From contig JAKPBM010000455.1 in the NCBI GenBank assembly GCA_029778935.1, forward strand, positions 1 to 7,366: a DNA stretch of 7,366 bases, written 5' to 3'. Positions 1 through 5,755 of the stretch are shown piece after piece (positions within the stretch are counted from its first letter, which is position 1; every line of letters starts with the position of its first letter). Origin of the DNA: Bacillota bacterium (GTDB lineage: Bacteria > Bacillota > Clostridia > Oscillospirales > QAMX01). A model generated the notes under the pieces. The model was not told the origin of the DNA and searched no databases. It worked only from the letters and a program-made list of their open reading frames with translations. Both the position numbers and the translations under genes were made by a program.

Positions 1-660
1 GAGGACCGGGTGAAGGACCTGGCACAGTACGGTTTGGATAAGCCCTTCCGGATCACCCTCACCCTCGAGGGGCGCAAAGAGCCGCTTACGCTTCTGTTCG
101 GCGGCCGCGAACCCAGCACCGGCTATTACTACATGATGGTGGAAGGCGTCGACTCGGTCTACGTGACTATGAGCCTGATGAGCGAGTTTACGTTCCTGAC
201 GGTCGACCCCCTGATGCTGCGTTCGGGCCTGGTCTGGCTCCACGCCATTAAGGACGTGACGGAAGTCACCCTGAACCTGCCCAGCGGCAAGTATGTCTTA
301 TGGGTGGACGACCGGAAGAACCTCGAAAACAACACCGGCTCCTTCCAGGCCACCCTCAACGGCACGCCCATTACCGAGGATAACGCCCGGAAGCTGTATC
401 AAAGCGTTATTTCCATCGCCTACGACTCGGAGCTGGCCACCGAACTGCAGGAAACGGAGCCGTCCTATTCCTTCGCCATCAAATACCGCAACAACAAGCG
501 GCATTATCTCTCTTTGTACAAGGTGAACAGCCGCCAGTACGCCGTCCGGCTCGACTTTACCCCGCTGGACGAGGTTGGCTTTACGGTCAACATCGGTTCC
601 CTGCGCAAAATCGAGGAGAACGTGCAGACGATTCTCTCCGGCGGCACTGTCAAAGATTAA
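1..660 (+). CDS. DUF4340 domain-containing protein, 3' part (5' end outside window)
   Basis: The frame is open to the left edge (Glu-Asp-Arg before the GTG at base 10), so the visible 219 residues are the C-terminal part of a longer protein; the GTG is probably internal. The stretch LAQYGLDKPFRITLTLEG followed by GYYYMMVEG..SVYVT resembles the repeated unit of DUF4340 proteins (YGLDKP, then a beta strand, then a YY..V...VYVV segment). From family knowledge, DUF4340 proteins are usually membrane-anchored at the N-terminus, and their genes often sit behind ABC-2 or GldF/GldG-like transporter genes; neither can be checked here because the upstream DNA is missing. No membrane segment or catalytic motif is visible in this part. 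The TAA stop is followed five bases later by a strong terminator, so this is the last gene of its transcript. The family call rests on recognised motifs only, and function is unknown. Confidence 0.72.
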   Translation, partial: EDRVKDLAQYGLDKPFRITLTLEGRKEPLTLLFGGREPSTGYYYMMVEGVDSVYVTMSLMSEFTFLTVDPLMLRSGLVWLHAIKDVTEVTLNLPSGKYVLWVDDRKNLENNTGSFQATLNGTPITEDNARKLYQSVISIAYDSELATELQETEPSYSFAIKYRNNKRHYLSLYKVNSRQYAVRLDFTPLDEVGFTVNIGSLRKIEENVQTILSGGTVKD

Positions 661-664
661 AAGC

Positions 665-693
665 AAAAGCCCCCGAAACTCGGGGGCTTTTTT
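665..693. terminator. Bidirectional intrinsic terminator between convergent genes
   Basis: A GC-rich perfect stem (AGCCCCCGA at 668-676 pairing with TCGGGGGCT at 680-688) closes a three-base loop. It is followed by a T run at 688-693 on the plus strand. On the minus strand the A run at 665-668 gives TTTTGCTTTT after the stem. It lies between the stop of the DUF4340 gene (660) and the stop of the last phosphoesterase gene (694), so it can end both convergent transcripts. Confidence 0.93.
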
Positions 694-1692
694 CTATTTC
701 TTTTCCGGCAGGTAGAAATGAAAGCGGTCGTAGTAGGGGGCGGAGACGGTTTCCTGCTGGCGGTAGGCCTTCGGTTCGCCCTCTTTCTGCAGGTCTTCCC
801 GAACGTGCAGCACCGTGTAGGATTCGAACGTGCCGTCGGGCATCAGGGTGATGACCCGGCCGCCCCGGGGCGTGTCGCCGATTTTGGGTTCGTAGCTGGT
901 GCAGCGGCAGCAGTGGAGCGTGATGCCGAACACGTTGGCGGCGAAGCTGTTGGTGTGGTCGTGGCCGACAAACATGCCCTTGATGTCGCCCTGGCCCAGA
1001 GCAGCGGCGAAGAAGCCGCTGTTGACCGTGGCGGCGGTGACGTGTTCGCCCCGGTCGCCCAGACACGGCTCAAAGAGCCAGGCATCGGTGTACTCGGGCA
1101 GAGGGATGTGGAAGAAGGCCATGGCGGGTACTTTCCCGTGAGTTTGCTGGATACGGCTCGACGTTTGGCGATACCATTCGATCTGGTCGAAGTGGATGTG
1201 GTCTTCGCACGTCTTTACCTGGCCGTTAACCGTGTAGTAGGCGCGGTTGTTGGAGTCGATCATGTACAAAACCCAAAGCAGTTTGCCTGCTTTGTCCGTA
1301 ATGCCCACGGTGTAGTTTCCGACGCCGAAGATATCGTCGGGGCCGGGGTCAAAGAGGGCGTTTTTTCCATGGGCGCGGATGTATTCGCCCTTTTTCTCCC
1401 GGGCGCCCTGGCCGTATCGGTAGTCGCCTTCGTGGTTGCCCATGACAAAGGCCCAGGGCACGCCCAGCTCGTCGAAAGCCCGGCAGGCGTATTCCATGAC
1501 GTCCGGGGTGAACCGGTCGCCGTCGGTGAACACGTCGCCCGTTATAACGATAAGGTCCGGTTTGGCAAACTCCGTCAGATCCTTGACCATGGCCAGGGTC
1601 CGCACGTCGTAATGCCAGTCGTGGGTCAGGTGCAGATCGGTTATCTGCAGGATTTGAAAGGGGCCGTCTTTGGAAAGCGTATAGGAAAGCAT
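694..1692 (-). CDS. Dcr2-like calcineurin-family metallophosphoesterase (copy A)
   Basis: Predicted 332-residue metal-dependent phosphoesterase. It shows the full calcineurin-like motif set: TDLH (Asp19, His21), TGD (Asp53), GNHE (Asn86, His87), a lone His in FFHIPLPEY (His195) and GHDH (243-246). These residues would hold a two-metal centre. The phrases GVPWAFVMGNHE and GHDHTN are typical of the Dcr2/purple-acid-phosphatase-29-like branch; the substrate is unknown. No signal peptide is visible, so it is probably cytoplasmic. The ATG at 1692 is chosen because the minus strand has GGAGG (1699-1703) six bases before it and the homologous domain begins just after; the same frame stays open to 1992, but that extension only overlaps the upstream gene out of frame. 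It is the last gene of the operon, 19 bases after copy B, and its TAG stop abuts the terminator T run. It is clearly paralogous to copy B, with motifs at nearly identical residue numbers. Confidence 0.93.
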   Translation of the reverse strand: MLSYTLSKDGPFQILQITDLHLTHDWHYDVRTLAMVKDLTEFAKPDLIVITGDVFTDGDRFTPDVMEYACRAFDELGVPWAFVMGNHEGDYRYGQGAREKKGEYIRAHGKNALFDPGPDDIFGVGNYTVGITDKAGKLLWVLYMIDSNNRAYYTVNGQVKTCEDHIHFDQIEWYRQTSSRIQQTHGKVPAMAFFHIPLPEYTDAWLFEPCLGDRGEHVTAATVNSGFFAAALGQGDIKGMFVGHDHTNSFAANVFGITLHCCRCTSYEPKIGDTPRGGRVITLMPDGTFESYTVLHVREDLQKEGEPKAYRQQETVSAPYYDRFHFYLPEKK

Positions 1693-1711
1693 GAAAAACC
1701 TCCGTGATCCG

Positions 1712-2701
1712 CTAGCGCGGGAAGAATTCAAAGCGGTCGAAAAGGGGGCCGTGGTAGGTTTCTTCGGGGCGGTACACCGCCGGCAGGCCGTTTTGCGCGT
1801 GTTTCGGGCGGTGGAACAGGACATAGGTTTCCAGCCCCGCGTCCTCCGGCGCCAGTTCGATGACCCGGGCCCCCCGGGGGAACGTCTCCGGCACGCCGCA
1901 GCCGTAGCCGCTGCACCGGCCGTAGGCCAGGGTGATGCCCAGCACGTCGGCGCAGAAGCTGTTGGTGTGGTCGTGGCCGCAGAACATGGCACGTAAATCC
2001 CGCTGCTGCAAGGCGGCGGCGAAAAAGCCGGTATTGAGCGGCGGCGTCGTCACCTTTTGCCCCCGGTCGCCCAGGTAGCGCTCGAATAGGGCCGCGTCGT
2101 GATACTCGGGCACGGGCACATGGAAGAACGCCACGGAAGGGATAGGCCCGTAGTTGCGGCGGATGCGGTTCGACGTGTCCACAAACCACTGAATCTGGTC
2201 GGGCCGGATGGCGTCGTGCACCCGCCAGGGCACGCCCCGGATCCTCTGGAAGGCAAAATCGTTGGAATCGAGGAGAAACACCGTCCAGACGGGCGCGCCG
2301 CCGTACCGCCGCAGGGAAACGGCGTAATTCCCCACGCCGTAGATATCCCGCGGCCCGTAGTCAAAGAGCAGGTGTCTGCAAATGGACTGCATGTACGATG
2401 CTTTCTGGGCGCGTACGCCGTTAGGCCCGTGGGTGCCTTCGTGGTTGCCCATGCAGAAGGCCCAGGGGATCCCCAGCGCTTCAATGCGCCGGCAGGCTTC
2501 GGCAACAAGCAGCGGGCGAAAGTCTTCGTCTTTGGAAAACAGGTCGCCGGTAAAGACCAGAAGGTTTGGCGACTGGTCCTGCGCCATGTCCTCGATTAAC
2601 TGATAAGTAAGCTCGTCTTTTTCCGGCCGCTGGCCCAGGTGCAAGTCGGTAAACTGCAGTATTTTAAAAGCCCCGTTGTCGGGAAACGGTACCGAAAACA
2701 T
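1712..2701 (-). CDS. Dcr2-like calcineurin-family metallophosphoesterase (copy B)
   Basis: Predicted 329-residue metallophosphoesterase, paralogue of the next gene in the operon. Motifs: TDLH (Asp19, His21), TGD (Asp53), GNHE (85-88), FFHVPVPEY (His194) and GHDH (242-245), so all metal ligands of the calcineurin-like fold are present. The C-terminal segment GRCSGYG...FPRGARVIEL is characteristic of the Dcr2-like branch and is better preserved here than in copy A. The ATG at 2701 is preferred over an upstream start at 2755: a Shine-Dalgarno AAGGGG (2708-2713) lies six bases before it and overlaps the TAA stop of the preceding gene (2712-2714), suggesting translational coupling. The domain also starts about ten residues later, as in copy A. 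No export signal is seen. The substrate is unknown; from the operon, a phosphorylated sugar or glycan derivative is possible. Confidence 0.93.
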   Translation of the reverse strand: MFSVPFPDNGAFKILQFTDLHLGQRPEKDELTYQLIEDMAQDQSPNLLVFTGDLFSKDEDFRPLLVAEACRRIEALGIPWAFCMGNHEGTHGPNGVRAQKASYMQSICRHLLFDYGPRDIYGVGNYAVSLRRYGGAPVWTVFLLDSNDFAFQRIRGVPWRVHDAIRPDQIQWFVDTSNRIRRNYGPIPSVAFFHVPVPEYHDAALFERYLGDRGQKVTTPPLNTGFFAAALQQRDLRAMFCGHDHTNSFCADVLGITLAYGRCSGYGCGVPETFPRGARVIELAPEDAGLETYVLFHRPKHAQNGLPAVYRPEETYHGPLFDRFEFFPR

Positions 2702-2711
2702 ATGTAACCCC

Positions 2712-3998
2712 TTACTGTAACGGTGCCGGAATCGGCTTTGCGCGTTCTTCGGCAAACCGCCGGCGGATGTCCGAAAGGCGCCCTACGCAGAGTGTGTAGG
2801 AATAGCAGAACGGCGTAAAGGATACGAGCCGGATTTTCCGGATGGGCGCTACGTAAACCGTCGGGTCGCTGTCACAGGGAAGGCCGGCGAGCGGTTCGCC
2901 GTGCCGGTAGATGCCGCCGATGGCGTACTCCGCTTCGGGTACAAACAGGCCGACGCCGAAGCCGTCTTCTTCCCGGTTGGTCCAGGCCCACCAGTGCTCC
3001 GACGAGTCAAAGCGCGTGTTGCGCAGGTGCCAGAAAGGCAGGTCGTCGTGATAGGTAAGTTCGCCGTTGTCCACGTGGTACAGCCGGTCCAGCGGCTCGA
3101 TGGCGTAAAAGGCGGGCAGTTCCTGGGAGTTTTCGGGGTGGGCATAGCCGGAAAAGTCTGTAAACTGGTTATATACTCTAAGGCACGGCCCGTCCAAGGC
3201 GTACCAGGCTTCCATGTAGGAGGGCGTGGGGCGGTTGACGTGGCCCCAGTCCTGAGGGCGGCATTTGACGTAGAGGGAGGGGGTTTCCCCTTGGGTTAGG
3301 CGGAAGTCCACGATTTTGCTGGGCGTGTTGCCCTTGTCGCCGCCCATGACGGGGTTGTAGCACCAGGGCAGGCCCATAAATTCGCCTTTCTCATAGGGCG
3401 GGTCGCTAATACCGTAGTAGGACTGCTGCACCAGCCGGCCGGTGTCATGGCGGTTGAGCAGGTTTACGCTTCTTGTCAGCACCGCTTCCGGCGGCACCTG
3501 CTCCGCAAGACCCGGCGCGACTTCCACCCTGCCGTTCCGCTTGGCGGCGGCCACGCTGCCCGTCAGGGCTTCCAGATAATCGAGCCCCCCGCCGTAGCGC
3601 AGCGAAGCGCCCACTTTAATAACGCCGTTGGAAAGGAAAATCCGCTCCAGCGGGCGCTCCGCCGACGTTAGGGAAAGGGAAGTAAGGGTGATGCGCCCCT
3701 CGGCCCTTTGCCCTTTGGGAAGCGGGGTAAAGGAAAGGGAACGCGGTTTTCCGGCGGTCGCTCCGCCTAAAAAGCCGTCGATAAAGCTTACAAAGTCGGA
3801 ACGTCCGGCAGGGAGGAAAAATTCCTCCGTATGCAGCCCGCCGTCCGTTTCGTATGTCAAATATCCGGCCAGCGGCCACGGGGATTCCGCCGAAAGGGCA
3901 TACCGGTGAAACGTAGTAGGCGCCGTTTCCGCAAAATGGACCGTTTCCCCGGGGATAATGGCGGCCGGCAGCGGGATAGAAAGCGGCATATCCGGCAT
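2712..3998 (-). CDS. Uncharacterised all-beta protein, putatively carbohydrate-related
   Basis: A 428-residue protein that I cannot assign to a named family. The sequence is rich in aromatic and beta-strand-like segments, with no signal peptide and no membrane segment. Residues about 1-115 look like a separate N-terminal beta domain. A second domain begins near 118 (RIFLSNGVIKVGASLRYGGGLDYLE). Notable conserved-looking segments are NRHDTGRLVQQSYYG (182-196), YNPVMGGDKGNTPSKIVDF (214-232), VKCRPQDWGHVNRP (244-257) and HWWAWTNREEDGFGVGLF (335-352). Clusters of His, Asp, Arg, Trp and Tyr like these are common in sugar-binding sites of galactose-mutarotase-like or lyase/hydrolase beta-sandwich folds; this comparison is from memory of similar unannotated proteins. 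The ATG at 3998 has GGGGGTG about six bases upstream and follows the previous gene by 20 bases; the frame extends to 4073, but that would overlap the upstream gene. Second gene of the phosphatase operon. Confidence 0.8.
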   Translation of the reverse strand: MPDMPLSIPLPAAIIPGETVHFAETAPTTFHRYALSAESPWPLAGYLTYETDGGLHTEEFFLPAGRSDFVSFIDGFLGGATAGKPRSLSFTPLPKGQRAEGRITLTSLSLTSAERPLERIFLSNGVIKVGASLRYGGGLDYLEALTGSVAAAKRNGRVEVAPGLAEQVPPEAVLTRSVNLLNRHDTGRLVQQSYYGISDPPYEKGEFMGLPWCYNPVMGGDKGNTPSKIVDFRLTQGETPSLYVKCRPQDWGHVNRPTPSYMEAWYALDGPCLRVYNQFTDFSGYAHPENSQELPAFYAIEPLDRLYHVDNGELTYHDDLPFWHLRNTRFDSSEHWWAWTNREEDGFGVGLFVPEAEYAIGGIYRHGEPLAGLPCDSDPTVYVAPIRKIRLVSFTPFCYSYTLCVGRLSDIRRRFAEERAKPIPAPLQ

Positions 3999-4018
3999 AA
4001 AAACACCCCCGAAAGGCT

Positions 4019-4660
4019 TTAATGAAAGCGGATCGACTCTTCCATGATGGATAGGTAGTCTCTGGTGGCCCACTCGAGCCGCCAGAACCCGTCCTCAAAC
4101 ACGAACTTGTTGGCCGCGCAAAGGTGGCCTAATATGCCTTCCACGCTGCCGATCAGCGCCCGGGCGCCTTCCACGGCCACAACCCCGTGGGAAACAACCA
4201 GCGCCGTGCCGTCGAAGTGCTGGTGGATTTCGGAAAGAGCCTTGGCGATGCGGTCGAAGGTTTTGGTGGTGTCCCGCGGCTCGGGGTAGGTGGGGCGGAC
4301 GAAGGGTTCGTAGGACGTGTCGATGCGCGGGAAACGGGCTTTTGCCTCTTCTGGGGAGAGAAGTTCCGGCATCGCGTCGAACCACTTGGGGTCCAGCCGC
4401 TCCATAAAGCCATGTTCCACGTAAATCGGCAGGTTCAGATAGGACGCCACCACGTCCGCCGTCTGCAGCGCCCTCAAAAAGGGCGAGGCGAAGATGTAGT
4501 CGATCCGCTCATTTTGCAGAAAGCGGCCGGCGTCATGGGCCTGGCGGAAGCCGTTCTCCGAAAGGGGCGTGTCGTGGGGCCTTTCGGCGGTCTGACGCCA
4601 GTTTTTGTCCTCAAAATCCTGCCGGATGCCGTGGCGTAAGAGAATCAGCGCACAAAGCAA
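4019..4660 (-). CDS. Histidine phosphatase superfamily (phosphoglycerate-mutase-like) protein
   Basis: A 213-residue protein of the branch that forms a phosphohistidine intermediate. It begins with LILLRHG (Arg9, His10 as nucleophile), followed by DTPLSENGFRQAHDAG, then SPFLRALQTA with the phosphate-binding Arg63. Next come the likely acid Glu87 in HGFMERL and the second histidine in VVSHG (His158). All four core residues are present, so activity as a phosphatase is likely. The D.PLS..G..QA spacing resembles the UBASH3/Sts-like branch more than glycolytic mutases, and 213 residues fits a small phosphatase. The start is TTG at 4660: AAAGGAGGA (4667-4675) lies six bases upstream and the catalytic RHG then falls at residue 9, as usual. 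An ATG-type start at 4747 would place the promoter inside the coding region. First gene of the operon. Substrate unknown. Confidence 0.92.
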   Translation of the reverse strand: MLCALILLRHGIRQDFEDKNWRQTAERPHDTPLSENGFRQAHDAGRFLQNERIDYIFASPFLRALQTADVVASYLNLPIYVEHGFMERLDPKWFDAMPELLSPEEAKARFPRIDTSYEPFVRPTYPEPRDTTKTFDRIAKALSEIHQHFDGTALVVSHGVVAVEGARALIGSVEGILGHLCAANKFVFEDGFWRLEWATRDYLSIMEESIRFH

Positions 4661-4666
4661 GGCGTT

Positions 4667-4675
4667 TCCTCCTTT
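4667..4675 (-). promoter_or_regulatory. Ribosome binding site deciding the TTG start of the histidine phosphatase
   Basis: On the minus strand AAAGGAGGA lies six bases before TTG at 4660. It is a near-perfect match to the anti-Shine-Dalgarno complement and the only strong site ahead of this gene. It supports the TTG rather than the longer in-frame extension. Confidence 0.88.
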
Positions 4676-4702
4676 GTCGATCCAAAGGGACTTATTGTGG
4701 AT

Positions 4703-4731
4703 AGTATAACACTGGAAAAAGCCGATGACAA
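4703..4731 (-). promoter_or_regulatory. Sigma-A-type promoter of the four-gene phosphatase operon
   Basis: On the minus strand TTGTCA (4726-4731) is separated by exactly 17 bases from TATACT (4703-4708). These are close matches to the TTGACA and TATAAT consensus boxes. Transcription would start near 4696, leaving a leader of roughly 35 bases before the TTG start and including the ribosome binding site. No other promoter-like sequence is needed for the three downstream genes, given their 10-20 base gaps. Confidence 0.82.
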
Positions 4732-4732
4732 C

Positions 4733-4748
4733 CCGGAAATTTTGCATA
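4733..4748. repeat. Copy 1 of a CCGG-ATTTTGCATA direct repeat
   Basis: CCGGAAATTTTGCATA here matches CCGGCATTTTGCATA at 4846-4860, apart from one substituted and one inserted base; the last ten bases are identical. This copy lies directly upstream of the -35 box of the operon promoter, where an activator could bind. Its role as an operator is an inference. Confidence 0.45.
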
Positions 4749-4845
4749 TTTTTTACCTAAACCAAAGAAACCGTGCCAAGGCTGCGGGAGGAAGGCGAAA
4801 AAAGCGGGCGTTTTGGGTGAAATTTGACCTGTTTGTTGCCATTTT

Positions 4846-4860
4846 CCGGCATTTTGCATA
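4846..4860. repeat. Copy 2 of a CCGG-ATTTTGCATA direct repeat
   Basis: CCGGCATTTTGCATA repeats the element at 4733-4748 in the same orientation, 112 bases away. It sits a few bases before the Shine-Dalgarno of the divergent DUF3298 gene, where a bound protein could block transcription. It could also be chance in an AT-richer intergenic stretch. Confidence 0.42.
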
Positions 4861-4867
4861 GGATGGA

Positions 4868-4877
4868 GGGAGGTGAT
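4868..4877 (+). promoter_or_regulatory. Extended ribosome binding site deciding the DUF3298 gene start
   Basis: GGGAGGTGAT matches the extended 16S 3'-end complement (AGGAGGTGAT) at nine of ten positions. The end of its GGAGG core is eight bases before ATG at 4882. The GTG at 4873 and ATG at 4876 fall inside this site, so they are poor start candidates. Confidence 0.85.
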
Positions 4878-4881
4878 GCGT

Positions 4882-5562
4882 ATGCATGTCGATTCCCGAA
4901 ACATCGATTACACCATGCGAAAAGAGTCCGACCAGCTGTTTTACAACGGCAAAACGATGGTTACATACTCGTCGGAATACCCTTACCTGACGGATGAGCG
5001 GGACCTGGGGGCTCGCCGCATCCAGTACCAGATTGAAGCCCAGCGGCAGCGGTTTGAGCGGTACGTCCGCAGCCGGCTCTATTCCAACGCCATAGCCGAC
5101 TACCGCCGCGCCCAGTCGGAGGGGTACCCCTTCTTCCCCTACGAGGCCGTGCTCAACTACACGGTGACTTACAACGAAAACTGCCACTTCAGCTACTACC
5201 GCGACCAGTATATGTTTACCGGCGGCGCCCACGGCACAACGGTCCGCTACGGAAGCACTTACAATGCCGTTTCCGGCCGGCCCGTGCCGCTGGGGTCCTT
5301 CTTCCGCCCGGGCACTAACTACGTCCAGCGGCTGAAACGGCTGATTCTCGAGCAGGCCCATCGGAACCAGCAGAAAGACCCCATTTACTTTGACAACTAC
5401 CCAAAACTGATCTACCAGTATTTCAACGAGGACAGCTTCTACCTGACCCCCGAAGGAATCGCCATTTACTACGGGCAGTATGAAATCGGGCCGTATGCCA
5501 TCGGCATTCCCGTATTTATTATTCCCTGGTCGGAAGTGGACCGCCCGCCGAGCTGCCGGTAA
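4882..5562 (+). CDS. RsiV-like DUF4163/DUF3298 domain protein without signal peptide
   Basis: A 226-residue protein with the two-part layout of the RsiV/PdaC-type extracytoplasmic domain. An N-terminal DUF4163-like part holds NYTVTYNENCHFSYYRDQYMF and the hallmark GGAHGTT (114-120). A C-terminal DUF3298-like part holds LTPEGIAIYYGQYEIGPYAIG and ends in IPVFIIPWSEV (about 188-219). In RsiV this module is extracytoplasmic, anchored by a membrane helix, and binds lysozyme; in PdaC it is fused to a peptidoglycan deacetylase. Here the N-terminus (MHVDSRNIDYTMRKESDQLF) is polar, with no signal peptide, lipobox or membrane helix, so it appears cytoplasmic and its role is unknown. ATG at 4882 is chosen from the ribosome binding site. 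The gene is transcribed alone, divergent from the phosphatase operon, with a terminator 18 bases after the stop. No sigma-factor gene is adjacent, so an anti-sigma role is not supported. I see no confident promoter upstream. Confidence 0.88.
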   Translation: MHVDSRNIDYTMRKESDQLFYNGKTMVTYSSEYPYLTDERDLGARRIQYQIEAQRQRFERYVRSRLYSNAIADYRRAQSEGYPFFPYEAVLNYTVTYNENCHFSYYRDQYMFTGGAHGTTVRYGSTYNAVSGRPVPLGSFFRPGTNYVQRLKRLILEQAHRNQQKDPIYFDNYPKLIYQYFNEDSFYLTPEGIAIYYGQYEIGPYAIGIPVFIIPWSEVDRPPSCR

Positions 5563-5580
5563 AGAGCGTACCGACATAAA

Positions 5581-5616
5581 AAACATCCCTGACATTTGTC
5601 AGGGATGTTTGCTTTT
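5581..5616. terminator. Bidirectional intrinsic terminator after the DUF3298 gene
   Basis: A perfect 13-base-pair stem (AAACATCCCTGAC at 5581-5593 with GTCAGGGATGTTT at 5598-5610) closes a four-base loop. GCTTTT follows on the plus strand. On the minus strand the stem runs into TTTTTTATG. It lies 18 bases after the DUF3298 stop and about 140 bases past the stop of the convergent DUF4838 gene, so it can serve both. Confidence 0.92.
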
Positions 5617-5755
5617 ATGCCTGTGTTCGGTTGGTTTTCTGCAAGCGGGGCGGTTCCGGGGTTTTGCCGCCCTGCAGGCAGAACAAGGGGTATCCTTCTA
5701 TTATTCCTCGCCCGCCGGAACGAGGCAGCGTTGGCGGGCCGGAATATGATACGGA
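5617..5755. other. Convergent intergenic spacer without a supported gene
   Basis: This stretch between the terminator and the DUF4838 stop contains only imperfect inverted repeats: GGGCGG/CCGCCC at 5648-5653/5667-5672, and GCCCGCC/GGCGGGC at 5710-5716/5733-5739. Their loops are long (13 and 16 bases) and no T tract follows. The short open frames across it lack ribosome binding sites and run into the opposite gene. I see no function in it. Confidence 0.5.

Noticed and set aside
718..1707. Long plus-strand open frame (329 codons) opposite phosphoesterase copy A
   Set aside because: Its translation is Val/Gly/Ala-rich without recognisable motifs, has no ribosome binding site and lies entirely opposite a gene with intact catalytic motifs; it is an antisense shadow of GC-rich coding DNA.
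1693..1992. N-terminal extension of phosphoesterase copy A to give 432 residues
   Set aside because: The extension is low-complexity Ala/Thr/Arg sequence made by reading copy B out of frame; the GGAGG site before the ATG at 1692 and the domain boundary support the shorter protein.
4824..4864. Possible promoter for the DUF3298 gene (TTGACC at 4824, or TTGCCA with TAGGAT at 4859)
   Set aside because: TTGACC has no -10 box at 16-18 bases; TTGCCA-17-TAGGAT would start transcription inside the ribosome binding site. The true promoter is not clear from the sequence.
4882..5562. Anti-sigma factor (RsiV) role for the DUF3298 protein
   Set aside because: It lacks the cytoplasmic sigma-binding segment and membrane helix of RsiV, and no sigma-factor gene is adjacent.
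4753..5595. Minus-strand open frame (280 codons) opposite the DUF3298 gene
   Set aside because: Val-rich shadow sequence without motifs; its 5' end lies in the terminator hairpin and the opposite strand encodes a recognisable DUF4163/DUF3298 protein.
5648..5739. Inverted repeats that might be a small RNA or an extra terminator
   Set aside because: Stems are six to seven pairs with loops of 13-16 bases, no T tract follows, and a strong bidirectional terminator is already present next to them.
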